The position numbers and the translations under genes are program-made. Below the pieces are notes generated by a model. The model saw only the letters and a program-made list of their open reading frames with translations. It had not been told where the DNA came from and did not search any database. This document shows positions 26,698-34,918 of a DNA stretch of 64,000 nt, piece by piece (positions within the stretch are counted from its first letter, which is position 1; each line of letters opens with the position of its first letter). Origin of the DNA: Villigracilis sp024434165 (GTDB taxonomy: Bacteria; Chloroflexota; Anaerolineae; Anaerolineales; Villigracilaceae); contig SZPK01000014.1 in assembly GCA_030263665.1 (NCBI GenBank), forward strand, positions 1 to 64,000. The letters run 5' to 3'.

Positions 26698-28110
26698 ATG
26701 ACAGGATTACCAGAATCCAAAGAGAAGCGCGTATTCAACAACATCCTCGGCGCGATCGGGTATACGCCGCTCGTCCGGCTGGAGCGGATCGGCAAAGACC
26801 TGCCCGTGCCGCTGTACGCCAAATTGGAGATCATGAACCCCGGCGGCTCGATCAAAGACCGGGTGGGGGCGAATATCATCGAACAAGCCGAGAAGCGGGG
26901 TGAACTCAAACCGGGCGGGACCGTCGTCGAAGCGACATCCGGCAACACAGGTGTGGGGCTTGCCATCGCCGCCGCCCTGAAGGGCTACAAGACCATCTTC
27001 GTCATGCCCGATAAAATGAGCAATGAAAAGATCTTGCTGCTGCGGGCGTACGGCGCAAAGGTGGTCATCACGCCCACTGCCGTGGCGCCGGACGACCCGC
27101 GCTCCTATTACGAAGTAGCGAAGCGGCTCGCGCGCGAAACCCCGAATGCCATTTTAGCCAACCAGTATCACAATCCCGATAACCCGCAGACCCATGTGCT
27201 GACCACTGGTCCCGAAATCTGGGAACAGACCGAAGGCAAAGTGACCGATGTCATCATTGGCATGGGCACCGGCGGGACGATCTCCGGCGTGGGGCGTTAT
27301 CTCAAATCCAGGAACCCTGAAATCAAGATCGTCGGTGTGGATATCGAAGGTTCGATCCTCACTGAGATTTGGCAGAACAAAGGCAAAATCCCCGAAGGCG
27401 CGTATCCCAAGACCTATAAAGTGGAGGGGATCGGCGAAGACTTCCTGCCCTCCACAACCGACATTTCGGTCGTGGACTGGATCGAGCGCGCAGGCGACAA
27501 GGAATCCTTTTTATGGGCGCGGCAGTTGGTGCGTCAGGAAGGAATTTTTGCGGGCGGTTCCACCGGCTCGGCGATTGCAGGCGCGATGAAATACTGCCGC
27601 AAACTGAGCGGAGACCGCCTGGCGGTCGTCATTTTCCCCGATTCCGGCTCGCGTTATCTCTCCAAGTTCTACGACGATAAATGGATGCGCGAATTCGGCT
27701 TCATGTCCATGGAGTTCGGCGAGATGACCCTGCGCGACCTGTTGGTCGCCAAACCGAACAAGACCCTGTTCACCGCCGCGCTTGGAGATTCCATTCGCAA
27801 GGTGGAAGGCATGATGCGCCAGAACGCGGTCTCGCAGATGCCGGTGGTGGACAAGGACGGGATGCTGGCCGGTCTCATCGAAGAAGTGGACATGCTCAAG
27901 CACATGCTGGAAAAACATAACCACAGTCACGACGAGCCGATTGACGACCTCGTTCAAAATGCGGGTGCGGTCTATCCGCCCGACACCTCGCTCGATGAAG
28001 CCATGGCTTCGCTCACGGAGGGTTACGCCCTCATCGTGGTGGAACAGAGCAAACCGGTCGGCATCCTGACCAAGATTGACGTGCTGGATTACGTTGCCGG
28101 AAAGATCTAA
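26698..28110 (+). CDS. Cystathionine beta-synthase with C-terminal CBS domain pair
   Basis: 470 residues. The PLP-dependent core (1-330) condenses serine with homocysteine, or forms cysteine from O-acetylserine in relatives. PLP lysine is Lys53 (NPGGSIKDR); ATSGNTG binds the substrate carboxylate and GMGTGGTISG the PLP phosphate. Residues about 340-470 form two CBS modules (SQMPVVDKDGMLAGLIEE and ALIVVEQSKPVGILTKIDVL), which bind adenosyl ligands and regulate activity in this family. The CBS pair favours cystathionine beta-synthase over simple CysK. A single-gene unit that ends at a strong bidirectional terminator. Confidence 0.93.
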   Translation: MTGLPESKEKRVFNNILGAIGYTPLVRLERIGKDLPVPLYAKLEIMNPGGSIKDRVGANIIEQAEKRGELKPGGTVVEATSGNTGVGLAIAAALKGYKTIFVMPDKMSNEKILLLRAYGAKVVITPTAVAPDDPRSYYEVAKRLARETPNAILANQYHNPDNPQTHVLTTGPEIWEQTEGKVTDVIIGMGTGGTISGVGRYLKSRNPEIKIVGVDIEGSILTEIWQNKGKIPEGAYPKTYKVEGIGEDFLPSTTDISVVDWIERAGDKESFLWARQLVRQEGIFAGGSTGSAIAGAMKYCRKLSGDRLAVVIFPDSGSRYLSKFYDDKWMREFGFMSMEFGEMTLRDLLVAKPNKTLFTAALGDSIRKVEGMMRQNAVSQMPVVDKDGMLAGLIEEVDMLKHMLEKHNHSHDEPIDDLVQNAGAVYPPDTSLDEAMASLTEGYALIVVEQSKPVGILTKIDVLDYVAGKI

Positions 28111-28189
28111 GTTCCATTTCAGCGCCCCCGCCTGTCTGGGCGGCAGCCTCTTTGCCGGGCGCGGTTTCAAATAGATCGCGGCGAACATG

Positions 28190-28225
28190 AAAAAAGGATG
28201 CAGCCTGGCGGGCCGCATCCTTTTT
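28190..28225. terminator. Bidirectional intrinsic terminator
   Basis: AAAAAAGGATGC and GCATCCTTTTT pair perfectly around a 13-base loop, with T-runs at the 3' side on both strands. It lies between the convergent cystathionine beta-synthase and internally duplicated lipoprotein genes. Confidence 0.9.
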
Positions 28226-28230
28226 CGCTG

Positions 28231-29025
28231 TTATCTTCCCGCAAACTGCGGCAGGATCGCGCCTTCGAGCAGTTTTACGATTTCCTCGTCGCTGCCGACG
28301 TACAGAGCCAGAATCCTGCCCGCCTTGAAGAAGTGCGGGTCGTCAACCCAGGTGATCATCGTTGTGCCAGCCGAGCTGCCGTCCGCGCTGATGGCGGCGG
28401 CGGTTTGCTCCATGTCGGAATTCGAGGCGAACTCGAACACCTGCACATCCGCGCCGTTGACTTTCAGGATTTTCCCCTCGACGGGAATGAACGGCTGTTC
28501 GACCGTCTCGCCCTCGACCACGTCTGCACCTTTGCTCACCAGCGTTTGAATCAAACTCAATTCGGTGAAGCCGCCTGCAAATTCCGCGCCGAAGGCGTCG
28601 GTCAACAGTGCGAGGGTGGCTTCATCGTTCCCGTCGTACAGCACGATCAAACCCGCCAGGCGGAAAAAGTGGCGCTCGTTGAGCCAGTTGACGTCCGCGT
28701 TGTCCACGCTGCCGTCGGCGTTCACGTGCTCCGAGTCGCGCAGCATATCGGCTTCGGTCTCATACTCGAACGTCTGAATCGCAACGCCGTTCACCAAAAG
28801 AACCCTGCCCGGCACGGAGAAGAAAGGCTGCTGAATCTCATCACCTTCCTCAACGACCGTGCCTTTCGACTTGAGGATCTGGATCAAAGTGACGCGATTG
28901 ACCGGATACACCGTATCGTTGCCTTCCGAGGAACGCGGCTCTTCTACAGATGGCGCGCCTCCTGCGCATGCAGCGAGCATAATCGCGGCCCCCGCCAAAA
29001 AAATCACTGACAAAAATCGTTTCAT
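28231..29025 (-). CDS. Lipoprotein built of two tandem copies of one domain
   Basis: 264 residues. Signal peptide with lipobox IMLAAC (Cys20), so a lipid-anchored cell-surface protein. The mature part is two copies of an approximately 105-residue unit (about 45-150 and 155-260). Both begin LIQxLxSKG, then VEEGDEIQQPFFSVPG / VVEGETVEQPFIPVEG, a VNG strand, and end HFFRLAGLIVLYDGNDEATL / HFFKAGRILALYVGSDEEIV. Domain family not recognised; it looks like a ligand- or polymer-binding fold. The ATG at 29025 has GGAGG six bases upstream; a longer reading to 29304 would lose the signal peptide at the N-terminus. Divergent from alr. Confidence 0.85.
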   Translation of the reverse strand: MKRFLSVIFLAGAAIMLAACAGGAPSVEEPRSSEGNDTVYPVNRVTLIQILKSKGTVVEEGDEIQQPFFSVPGRVLLVNGVAIQTFEYETEADMLRDSEHVNADGSVDNADVNWLNERHFFRLAGLIVLYDGNDEATLALLTDAFGAEFAGGFTELSLIQTLVSKGADVVEGETVEQPFIPVEGKILKVNGADVQVFEFASNSDMEQTAAAISADGSSAGTTMITWVDDPHFFKAGRILALYVGSDEEIVKLLEGAILPQFAGR

Positions 29026-29173
29026 GTTGTGCCTCCAATAAGGTTTTTTGCAGGCATAAGACGGAATTGCCCCCGAAAAGTTCCCGTTCCAACTCCCTGC
29101 CGCGCATGAAAGATTTTTACCGCCAAACACGCCGAAATGAATATGCCGTGTTTTGTATGGCAGCGAGTCGTTC

Positions 29174-29182
29174 TGATAAAAT
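29174..29182 (+). promoter_or_regulatory. Extended -10 promoter of alr
   Basis: TGATAAAAT ends 15 bases before the ATG at 29198. The leader would be about 9 bases with no good ribosome binding site. Confidence 0.5.
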
Positions 29183-29197
29183 TCCAGCGAGCCCAAA

Positions 29198-30301
29198 ATG
29201 CGCCCAACATACCTTGAAATCAATCTTGCCCAACTCAAGCACAACCTCGAAGCCATCCGCGCGCATGTTTCGCCCGCGAAGGTCATGCCGATGGTCAAAG
29301 CCAATGCCTACGGTCACGGCGTGGACGGCGTTGCCCCCTTCATTGAACCGTATGTGGATTATTTCGGTGTTGCCATCGTGGAGGAGGGCATTTATCTTCG
29401 CAATCTGGGAATCAAGAAACCGATTCTGGTTGCAGGCGGGACGTTGATCGAGCAATTGCCCTTGTTCCTGGAACATGACTTAACTCTCACCGCCTCATCT
29501 CTCGACTTGTTGCTGGCTGCTGACCAGTTGGCTGAATCCACCCGCAAGCGGATGAAAGTCCATCTGAAGTTCGATACCGGCATGGAGCGGGTGGGCGTCC
29601 ACGAGTACGAAGCCGAAGAGTTCCTCCAGAAATCCCTTGCGTGCCGTCACCTGGAGGTGGAAGGGATTTATACCCACCTTGCCAACTCGGAAAAAGTGGA
29701 CAGGAAATACTCCCTCTTGCAGTTGGAGCGTTTTCAGGAAATTCTTCGTTTCTACGAAAAGAACAGCCTGCCCATGCCCATGCGCCATGTCTGCAATTCC
29801 GGCGGCATTCTGAACCTGCCCGAAGCGCATTTCGATATGGTTCGTCCGGGCGTTTTGTTTTATGGAATTTACCCGGGGCGCGGCATCGAACGAAAAGTGA
29901 ACGCTGCGCCGATTGCCGCGTGGAAATCGAAAGTGGCATACAGCAAGATCACCCTGCCCGGGCGGCCGGTCAGTTATGGGTCGTTGTGGCAGGCAGAGGA
30001 GAGTCCGACGCGCATCGTCACCATCCCGTGCGGCTACGCCGACGGCTACTTCCGCAACATGACAAACCGCGCGCGGGTCGTCATCCGCGGAAAATCCTAC
30101 CCGCAGGTGGGGCGCATCTGCATGGACCAGTTCATGGTCAACGCCGGCGGGGATGATATCCAGGTGGGGGATGAAGCGATCCTGCTCGGCGGCGGAATCA
30201 CGGTGGAGGAACTGGCAGACTGGGCTGGCACCAACGAGTACGAAGTGATGACGAGCATCAGCGCGCGTGTGCCGAGGGTGTACGTCGGTGCGGTACAATA
30301 A
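29198..30301 (+). CDS. alr: Alanine racemase
   Basis: 367 residues, full length. It interconverts L- and D-alanine with PLP to supply peptidoglycan precursors. PLP lysine is Lys34 in MVKANAYGHG. The second catalytic base Tyr is in the VSYGSLW region, and IPCGYADG, GRICMDQFMV and CNSGGIL are also family-typical. Cytoplasmic. It is the first gene of a tightly packed rightward run (alr, two lspA genes, an RluD-type gene, ltaE). The first lspA begins 27 bases downstream. Confidence 0.96.
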   Translation: MRPTYLEINLAQLKHNLEAIRAHVSPAKVMPMVKANAYGHGVDGVAPFIEPYVDYFGVAIVEEGIYLRNLGIKKPILVAGGTLIEQLPLFLEHDLTLTASSLDLLLAADQLAESTRKRMKVHLKFDTGMERVGVHEYEAEEFLQKSLACRHLEVEGIYTHLANSEKVDRKYSLLQLERFQEILRFYEKNSLPMPMRHVCNSGGILNLPEAHFDMVRPGVLFYGIYPGRGIERKVNAAPIAAWKSKVAYSKITLPGRPVSYGSLWQAEESPTRIVTIPCGYADGYFRNMTNRARVVIRGKSYPQVGRICMDQFMVNAGGDDIQVGDEAILLGGGITVEELADWAGTNEYEVMTSISARVPRVYVGAVQ

Positions 30302-30328
30302 GCCGACAATTCGATCTTGAGGTGTTGC

Positions 30329-30877
30329 TTGAATTCCAAAGTGAAAGATTTTTTGTTGTTTTACGGGGTTTCCAGTTTGTCGGTTGCATTCGATCAGTGG
30401 ACGAAATGGTGGGTCAGGGAGAGCATACCCTTTGGCGGGCAATGGCTGCCGGAGTGGCTGGCATGGCTCAGCCCATACGCGCGGATCGTGCATTGGTACA
30501 ACAGCGGCGCGGCGTTCGGAATGTTCCAGAACGGGAATTTGGTTTTTACGATTTTGGCGTTTATTGTGATCGGCGTCCTTGTTTATTATTTTCCGCGCAT
30601 GGCGCATGAAGATTGGACGCTGAAACTGGCGATGGGTCTGCAATTGGGCGGCGCGGCGGGCAACCTGATTGACCGCCTGCTGATGGGCAAGGTGACGGAC
30701 TTTATTTCCGTATCCGTGTTCCCCGTGTTCAACGTGGCGGACGCTTCCATTACAGTGGGCGTGATCGTGTTGCTGCTCGGCGTCTGGATCAAAGAGCGCC
30801 GGGAGAAATTGGAGAGCGGGGAGGTGCCTGCCGCGGCAGACGCTTCTATCGAACCGGCAAAAGAAGGGCAGCAATGA
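30329..30877 (+). CDS. lspA: Lipoprotein signal peptidase, first tandem copy
   Basis: 182 residues from a TTG start at 30329, chosen because GAGGTG lies five bases upstream; a TTG at 30317 would overlap that site. Four transmembrane helices. LspA cleaves the signal peptide of diacylglyceryl-prolipoproteins. The catalytic aspartates are in GNLIDR and FNVADASI, and FDQWTKW and NSGAAFGMF are also conserved. A charged C-terminal tail follows the last helix. It overlaps the second copy by 4 bases (ATGA). Confidence 0.93.
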   Translation: MNSKVKDFLLFYGVSSLSVAFDQWTKWWVRESIPFGGQWLPEWLAWLSPYARIVHWYNSGAAFGMFQNGNLVFTILAFIVIGVLVYYFPRMAHEDWTLKLAMGLQLGGAAGNLIDRLLMGKVTDFISVSVFPVFNVADASITVGVIVLLLGVWIKERREKLESGEVPAAADASIEPAKEGQQ

Positions 30878-31419
30878 GCGACGTAAATTTGCAGGAAAAA
30901 GATCAGCCTCGCAGGGGGCGTTTTTTTATCCTTCTGTTTGTTGCGGGCGCGCTGGTCGCCCTCGACCAGTGGACGAAATGGCTGGTGCGCCGAAACATTC
31001 CATTGAACACGGATTGGCTGCCCGAAGCGCTGGAGTGGCTTGCGCCGTATGCGCGGCTTCGGCATATTCAAAACAGCGGCGTGTCGTTTGGAATGTTTCA
31101 GGATGGAAATACGATTCTGACCGTCCTTGTTTTGCTGGTGGTTGCAGGAATTCTCTACTACATTTCCAGGATGGAGAGCGAAAATATTTGGATGTGGACC
31201 GCCGCCGGGCTGTATCTGGGCGGCGCGGTGGGAAACCTGATTGACCGCCTGACGCTCGGCGGGGTGACGGATTTTGTCTCGGTGGGAAATTTTTACATTT
31301 TCAATCTCGCCGACGCCAGCATCAACATCAGCGTGGCGATGCTGCTGGTGTTGTTCTGGCTTGCCGAACGGAAGCCTTCCGAGCATTCCGAATCGAAGAA
31401 CCCGGAGGGGAATCCATGA
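30874..31419 (+). CDS. lspA: Lipoprotein signal peptidase, second tandem copy
   Basis: 181 residues, four helices, same family as the gene before it. All key residues are intact: LDQWTKW, QNSGVSFGMF, and the catalytic aspartates in GNLIDR and FNLADASI. It is clearly a paralogue rather than a pseudogene, but differs over most of its length, so the duplication is old. Its start overlaps the first lspA stop and its end overlaps the pseudouridine synthase gene by 4 bases, giving a coupled string. Different substrate preference or antibiotic tolerance is conceivable, not shown. Confidence 0.93.
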   Translation: MSDVNLQEKDQPRRGRFFILLFVAGALVALDQWTKWLVRRNIPLNTDWLPEALEWLAPYARLRHIQNSGVSFGMFQDGNTILTVLVLLVVAGILYYISRMESENIWMWTAAGLYLGGAVGNLIDRLTLGGVTDFVSVGNFYIFNLADASINISVAMLLVLFWLAERKPSEHSESKNPEGNP

Positions 31420-32336
31420 GCGACCGCGTCGAACGATTTCACTTCGATGAAACAATACCGGACAGGCTGGACAAGTATCTCGTCTCCTGCCTGCCGGAGT
31501 TTTCGCGCGCGCGCATTCAGGGTCTGATCGCAGATGGCTTTGTCTTTGTCAACGGTGCGCCCGCCAGGAAAGCGGGACAAATGCTCGAAGACGGTTTCGA
31601 GGTCGAAGTGCGAATCCCGCCGCCTGTGCCGAGCGGCTTGATCGCGGAGGATATTCCGCTGAATATCGTTTTCGAAAACGACGACCTGATCGTGGTCAAT
31701 AAACCGGCGGGCATGGTCGTCCACCCGGCGGCGGGACATTATTCCGGCACGCTGGTCAATGCCGTGCTGGGCTACGACCCGGAGATGGAAGGCGTCGGCG
31801 GCGAGGAACGCCCCGGGCTGGTGCACCGCCTGGATAAGGAGACCTCCGGCTTGATCGTCCTGGCGAAGAATGAGCGCGCTCACAACTGGCTGCAGGACCA
31901 GTTCCGTTTGCGGAAGGTGGAGAAGACCTACCTTGCGCTGGTGGATGGCAAACCGCCCACGCCGGCAGGGCGCGTGGAGGCGCCGATTGGGCGCGACCCA
32001 AGCCATCGCAAAAAGATGGCGATTCTCCCGCCGGGCAGGGGGCGCGACGCCGTCAGCGAATACAGGACGCTGGAGTCGTTCAAGCGCCATACCCTGCTGG
32101 AATTTCATCCGCTCACGGGGCGCACGCACCAGATCCGCCTGCATTGTCAGTTTTTGGGCTGTCCGATTGTGGGCGATTCGGTATATGGCAGGCGCACGCC
32201 GACGGTGGAGATCAACCGGCATTTTCTGCATGCCTTTCGTTTGAAACTGGCGCTTCCCGGCGAAAAACAAGCGCGCATGTTCGAGGCGGAGCTGCCGGAG
32301 GAGTTGAAAGCAGTGTTGGAGGAAGTGAGGAGATAG
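31416..32336 (+). CDS. RluD-type pseudouridine synthase
   Basis: 306 residues. An N-terminal S4 RNA-binding domain (about 10-75; RLDKYLVSCLPEFSRARIQGL) is followed by the RluA/RluD catalytic domain. The nucleophilic Asp is in HRLDKETSGLIVLAKN (about residue 140), and GRTHQIRLH and HAFRLKL complete the fold. The family modifies uridines of 23S rRNA helix 69 or other RNAs; the exact site cannot be read from sequence. It overlaps the second lspA by 4 bases, an arrangement common in many bacteria where lspA is followed by rluD. Confidence 0.94.
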   Translation: MSDRVERFHFDETIPDRLDKYLVSCLPEFSRARIQGLIADGFVFVNGAPARKAGQMLEDGFEVEVRIPPPVPSGLIAEDIPLNIVFENDDLIVVNKPAGMVVHPAAGHYSGTLVNAVLGYDPEMEGVGGEERPGLVHRLDKETSGLIVLAKNERAHNWLQDQFRLRKVEKTYLALVDGKPPTPAGRVEAPIGRDPSHRKKMAILPPGRGRDAVSEYRTLESFKRHTLLEFHPLTGRTHQIRLHCQFLGCPIVGDSVYGRRTPTVEINRHFLHAFRLKLALPGEKQARMFEAELPEELKAVLEEVRR

Positions 32337-32340
32337 GCCC

Positions 32341-33396
32341 ATGGATTATATAGATTTACGTTCCGATACCGTTACCAAGCCCACGCCTGAAATGCGCGAA
32401 GCGATGGCGGAGGCGGAGGTGGGCGACGATGTTTACGGCGACGACCCTACCGTGAACAAACTTCAAGAGAAAGCCGCCGGGATGCTCGGCAAGGAAGCGG
32501 CGCTTTTTGTCCCTTCGGGGACGATGGGTAATCTGCTCGCCTTGCTGTCGCATTGTGCGCGGGGGGAGGAGGTCATCCTCGGCGACAAGTCGCATATTTA
32601 CGTCAACGAGGCGGGCGGAATGGCGGCGCTGGGCGGAATTTACCCGCATCCCATCGCGAATCAAAAGGACGGCACGCTCCGGTTGGACGACATCCGCGCT
32701 TCGATTCAACCCGACGACCCGCACCGCACCGTTACGCGGCTCATCTGCCTGGAGAATACGCAAAACGTTTGCGGCGGCATTCCGCTGACGGCGGAGTACA
32801 CGGCGAAAGTGGGGGAGATTGCAAAGGAAAACGGATTGCGCCTGCACATTGACGGCGCGCGCATCTTCAACGCCGCCGCAGCATTGGATGTGGACGTGAA
32901 GGAACTGGCTGCGCCGGCGGATTCGGTCATGTTCTGTTTGAGCAAGGGGCTGGCTGCGCCGGTTGGTTCGATGCTTGTGGGGTCGAGGGATTTCATTGCG
33001 CGGGCGCACCGTCTGCGGAAGATGCTGGGCGGCGGGATGCGTCAGGTCGGTGTGGTGGCGGCGGCTGGGCTGATTTCGCTGGAAAAGATGACGGGCAGGC
33101 TTAAACAGGACCATGCCCGGGCGAGGAAACTCTTTGATGGCTTGAGGCAGGTCCCCGGTCTAAGGCTTGAGGCGGAGCCTGCATCCAACATGGTGTATTT
33201 CGACCTGGAGGATCGCATTCAGATGACGGACAATCAGATCATCGAAGAGATGAAAAAGCGCGGGGTGCTGGTGGATTGGTCTGCGCCGCGGCAGTTCCGC
33301 CTGGTGACCCATTATTGGGTGGATGATACGGCTGTGGAGCGCGCTGTGAGGGCGTTCGGCGAGGCGTTGAAGCAGGACGTTCTGTTTACACCGTGA
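32341..33396 (+). CDS. ltaE: Low-specificity L-threonine aldolase
   Basis: 351 residues. Fold-type I PLP enzyme that splits threonine or allo-threonine into glycine and acetaldehyde. IDLRSDTVTKPTPEM at the start is a hallmark. The PLP lysine is about Lys202 in MFCLSKGLAAPVGS, and HIDGARIFNAA contacts the cofactor. It starts 4 bases after the pseudouridine synthase stop and is last in the run, converging with the diguanylate cyclase gene with an 11-base 3' overlap. Confidence 0.95.
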   Translation: MDYIDLRSDTVTKPTPEMREAMAEAEVGDDVYGDDPTVNKLQEKAAGMLGKEAALFVPSGTMGNLLALLSHCARGEEVILGDKSHIYVNEAGGMAALGGIYPHPIANQKDGTLRLDDIRASIQPDDPHRTVTRLICLENTQNVCGGIPLTAEYTAKVGEIAKENGLRLHIDGARIFNAAAALDVDVKELAAPADSVMFCLSKGLAAPVGSMLVGSRDFIARAHRLRKMLGGGMRQVGVVAAAGLISLEKMTGRLKQDHARARKLFDGLRQVPGLRLEAEPASNMVYFDLEDRIQMTDNQIIEEMKKRGVLVDWSAPRQFRLVTHYWVDDTAVERAVRAFGEALKQDVLFTP

Positions 33397-34915
33397 GCGC
33401 GGCTTCGACCTGGTTGCGTCCGCGTCGTTTGGCAATGTAAAGACGTTTGTCGGCAAGGTCAATCAGTTTTGTGATTTCGCCTGCTTCGTGAGGAAACACC
33501 GCAATTCCCATGCTGACGGTCGGGACCGGGAAGGTCTTGCTGTGGTCGAATTTGAAATCCGCCAGGGTCTGGGTGATGCGCTGAGCCACGAGTATGGCTT
33601 GATCGGCGTCGGCGTTGGGAAGGGAGATGGCAAACTCCTCGCCGCCCCAGCGGCCGACGGCGTCGCTGTGTTTGATGTGACTGCGAATGGCGTTACAAAG
33701 GCGGACCAGAATTTCATCCCCAATGGCGTGACCGAACGAGTCGTTGTATTGCTTGAAGTGATCAATATCCAGCATGATCAGGCTGAGGGGCTGGCTGGCG
33801 CTGCGGCATGCTTCCGCCTGCGCCCGCAGGGTCTGGATGAAATGACCGTGGTTGTACACGCGGGTCAGGCTGTCGAGGCGGGCTTCCTCCTCGACGAGCG
33901 CATGGTGATAGGTGTTATCCAGCGCCAGCGCCGCCCGCTGGGCAATGCTGATGAGGAGTTCGAAATCGCCGCGGTTGAACGCGCGGGGACGGTAGGAGGC
34001 AATCGCGATGATGCCGTTCACGTGCATGCCTTTCATTGGAACGCCCATCCATGAAAGGGAGGGTTTTGGTTTGCCGATGACGACCATGTTTACGTCGTCC
34101 AGGTTGAGCGGTTTTCTCAGGTCCGGCAAAAAGAGGGGTCTCTGGTGTTTGATGACCCAGCCGGAGAGCGAGCCTCCCAGTTTGTAGGCGATGTCGTGGA
34201 AGTATTCCCCGTCGTCGTAGAACAACTGCATTTGGAGGTTGCCGTTGTCTTCGATGCCGATGTAGTACGTATCCGCATCCAGCGCGTTGTGGAGCGCCGC
34301 GTTCAGGAGAGCGATCAGCTGCCGGGTATCCAGGGTGGAAACGATCTGCCGGCTGATTTCGTTGGCTGCTTCGAGCCGGTTGATTTGTTTTTGCGAAAGC
34401 GCCTTGACCTGCTGGACGGTCTCGACCACGATCACCACGGAGATCAGCAGGAAGGCGTGAATCACTTTTGTTATGAGCGGCGTGAAATTCAGGAAATAGT
34501 AGGCGAAGTGAAATGCCCCTGCGATGACGATCAGCAGCATGGAAGGCGCGCGTCCTGAAACAACGGCGGAGGAAAGCGCGGCGATCAAAACCATGGAATG
34601 AATCAGGTAGTCAATCTCCAGCGGGATGAGATAGATCAGCAGTCCCAGCGCAGTTCCTGCGATGACGGAGTTTGCCCACTCATAAATGACCCTGTTGGGC
34701 ATGGTGGTGTAGAGACGGTAATACGCCCAGATGTAGGCGCATCCCGCGATTCCGTAAGCGATGAGGATGAATTGGGCGGCGATGCCCGGATCGGGTTCCA
34801 GATAAAACGCGACGGCAATTACCAGGACAAGGTTGACCATCCCAATGATGATGGCGGGCAGAATGGGGATGATGTTTTCCTGCGGGTCGGAACCGAGATT
34901 GCCGGTTTTATTCAT
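33386..34915 (-). CDS. Membrane-bound GAF-GGDEF diguanylate cyclase
   Basis: 509 residues. Five or six transmembrane helices (about 18-165), a GAF sensor domain (about 185-335), then a GGDEF domain (about 345-505). It makes cyclic di-GMP from GTP. The active-site motif is GRWGGEEF (GGEEF, functional variant). Substrate residues DIDHFKQYNDSFGHAIGD are intact. The inhibitory RxxD I-site before the motif reads KHSD, so product feedback is probably absent. It lies 3 bases after the HD-GYP gene on the same transcript, pairing a cyclase with a phosphodiesterase. Confidence 0.93.
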   Translation of the reverse strand: MNKTGNLGSDPQENIIPILPAIIIGMVNLVLVIAVAFYLEPDPGIAAQFILIAYGIAGCAYIWAYYRLYTTMPNRVIYEWANSVIAGTALGLLIYLIPLEIDYLIHSMVLIAALSSAVVSGRAPSMLLIVIAGAFHFAYYFLNFTPLITKVIHAFLLISVVIVVETVQQVKALSQKQINRLEAANEISRQIVSTLDTRQLIALLNAALHNALDADTYYIGIEDNGNLQMQLFYDDGEYFHDIAYKLGGSLSGWVIKHQRPLFLPDLRKPLNLDDVNMVVIGKPKPSLSWMGVPMKGMHVNGIIAIASYRPRAFNRGDFELLISIAQRAALALDNTYHHALVEEEARLDSLTRVYNHGHFIQTLRAQAEACRSASQPLSLIMLDIDHFKQYNDSFGHAIGDEILVRLCNAIRSHIKHSDAVGRWGGEEFAISLPNADADQAILVAQRITQTLADFKFDHSKTFPVPTVSMGIAVFPHEAGEITKLIDLADKRLYIAKRRGRNQVEAALTV

Positions 34916-34918
34916 CGT

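Noticed and set aside
29026..29304. N-terminal extension of the duplicated-domain lipoprotein
   Set aside because: It overlaps alr and its promoter, and the signal peptide with lipobox begins at 29025 behind GGAGG.
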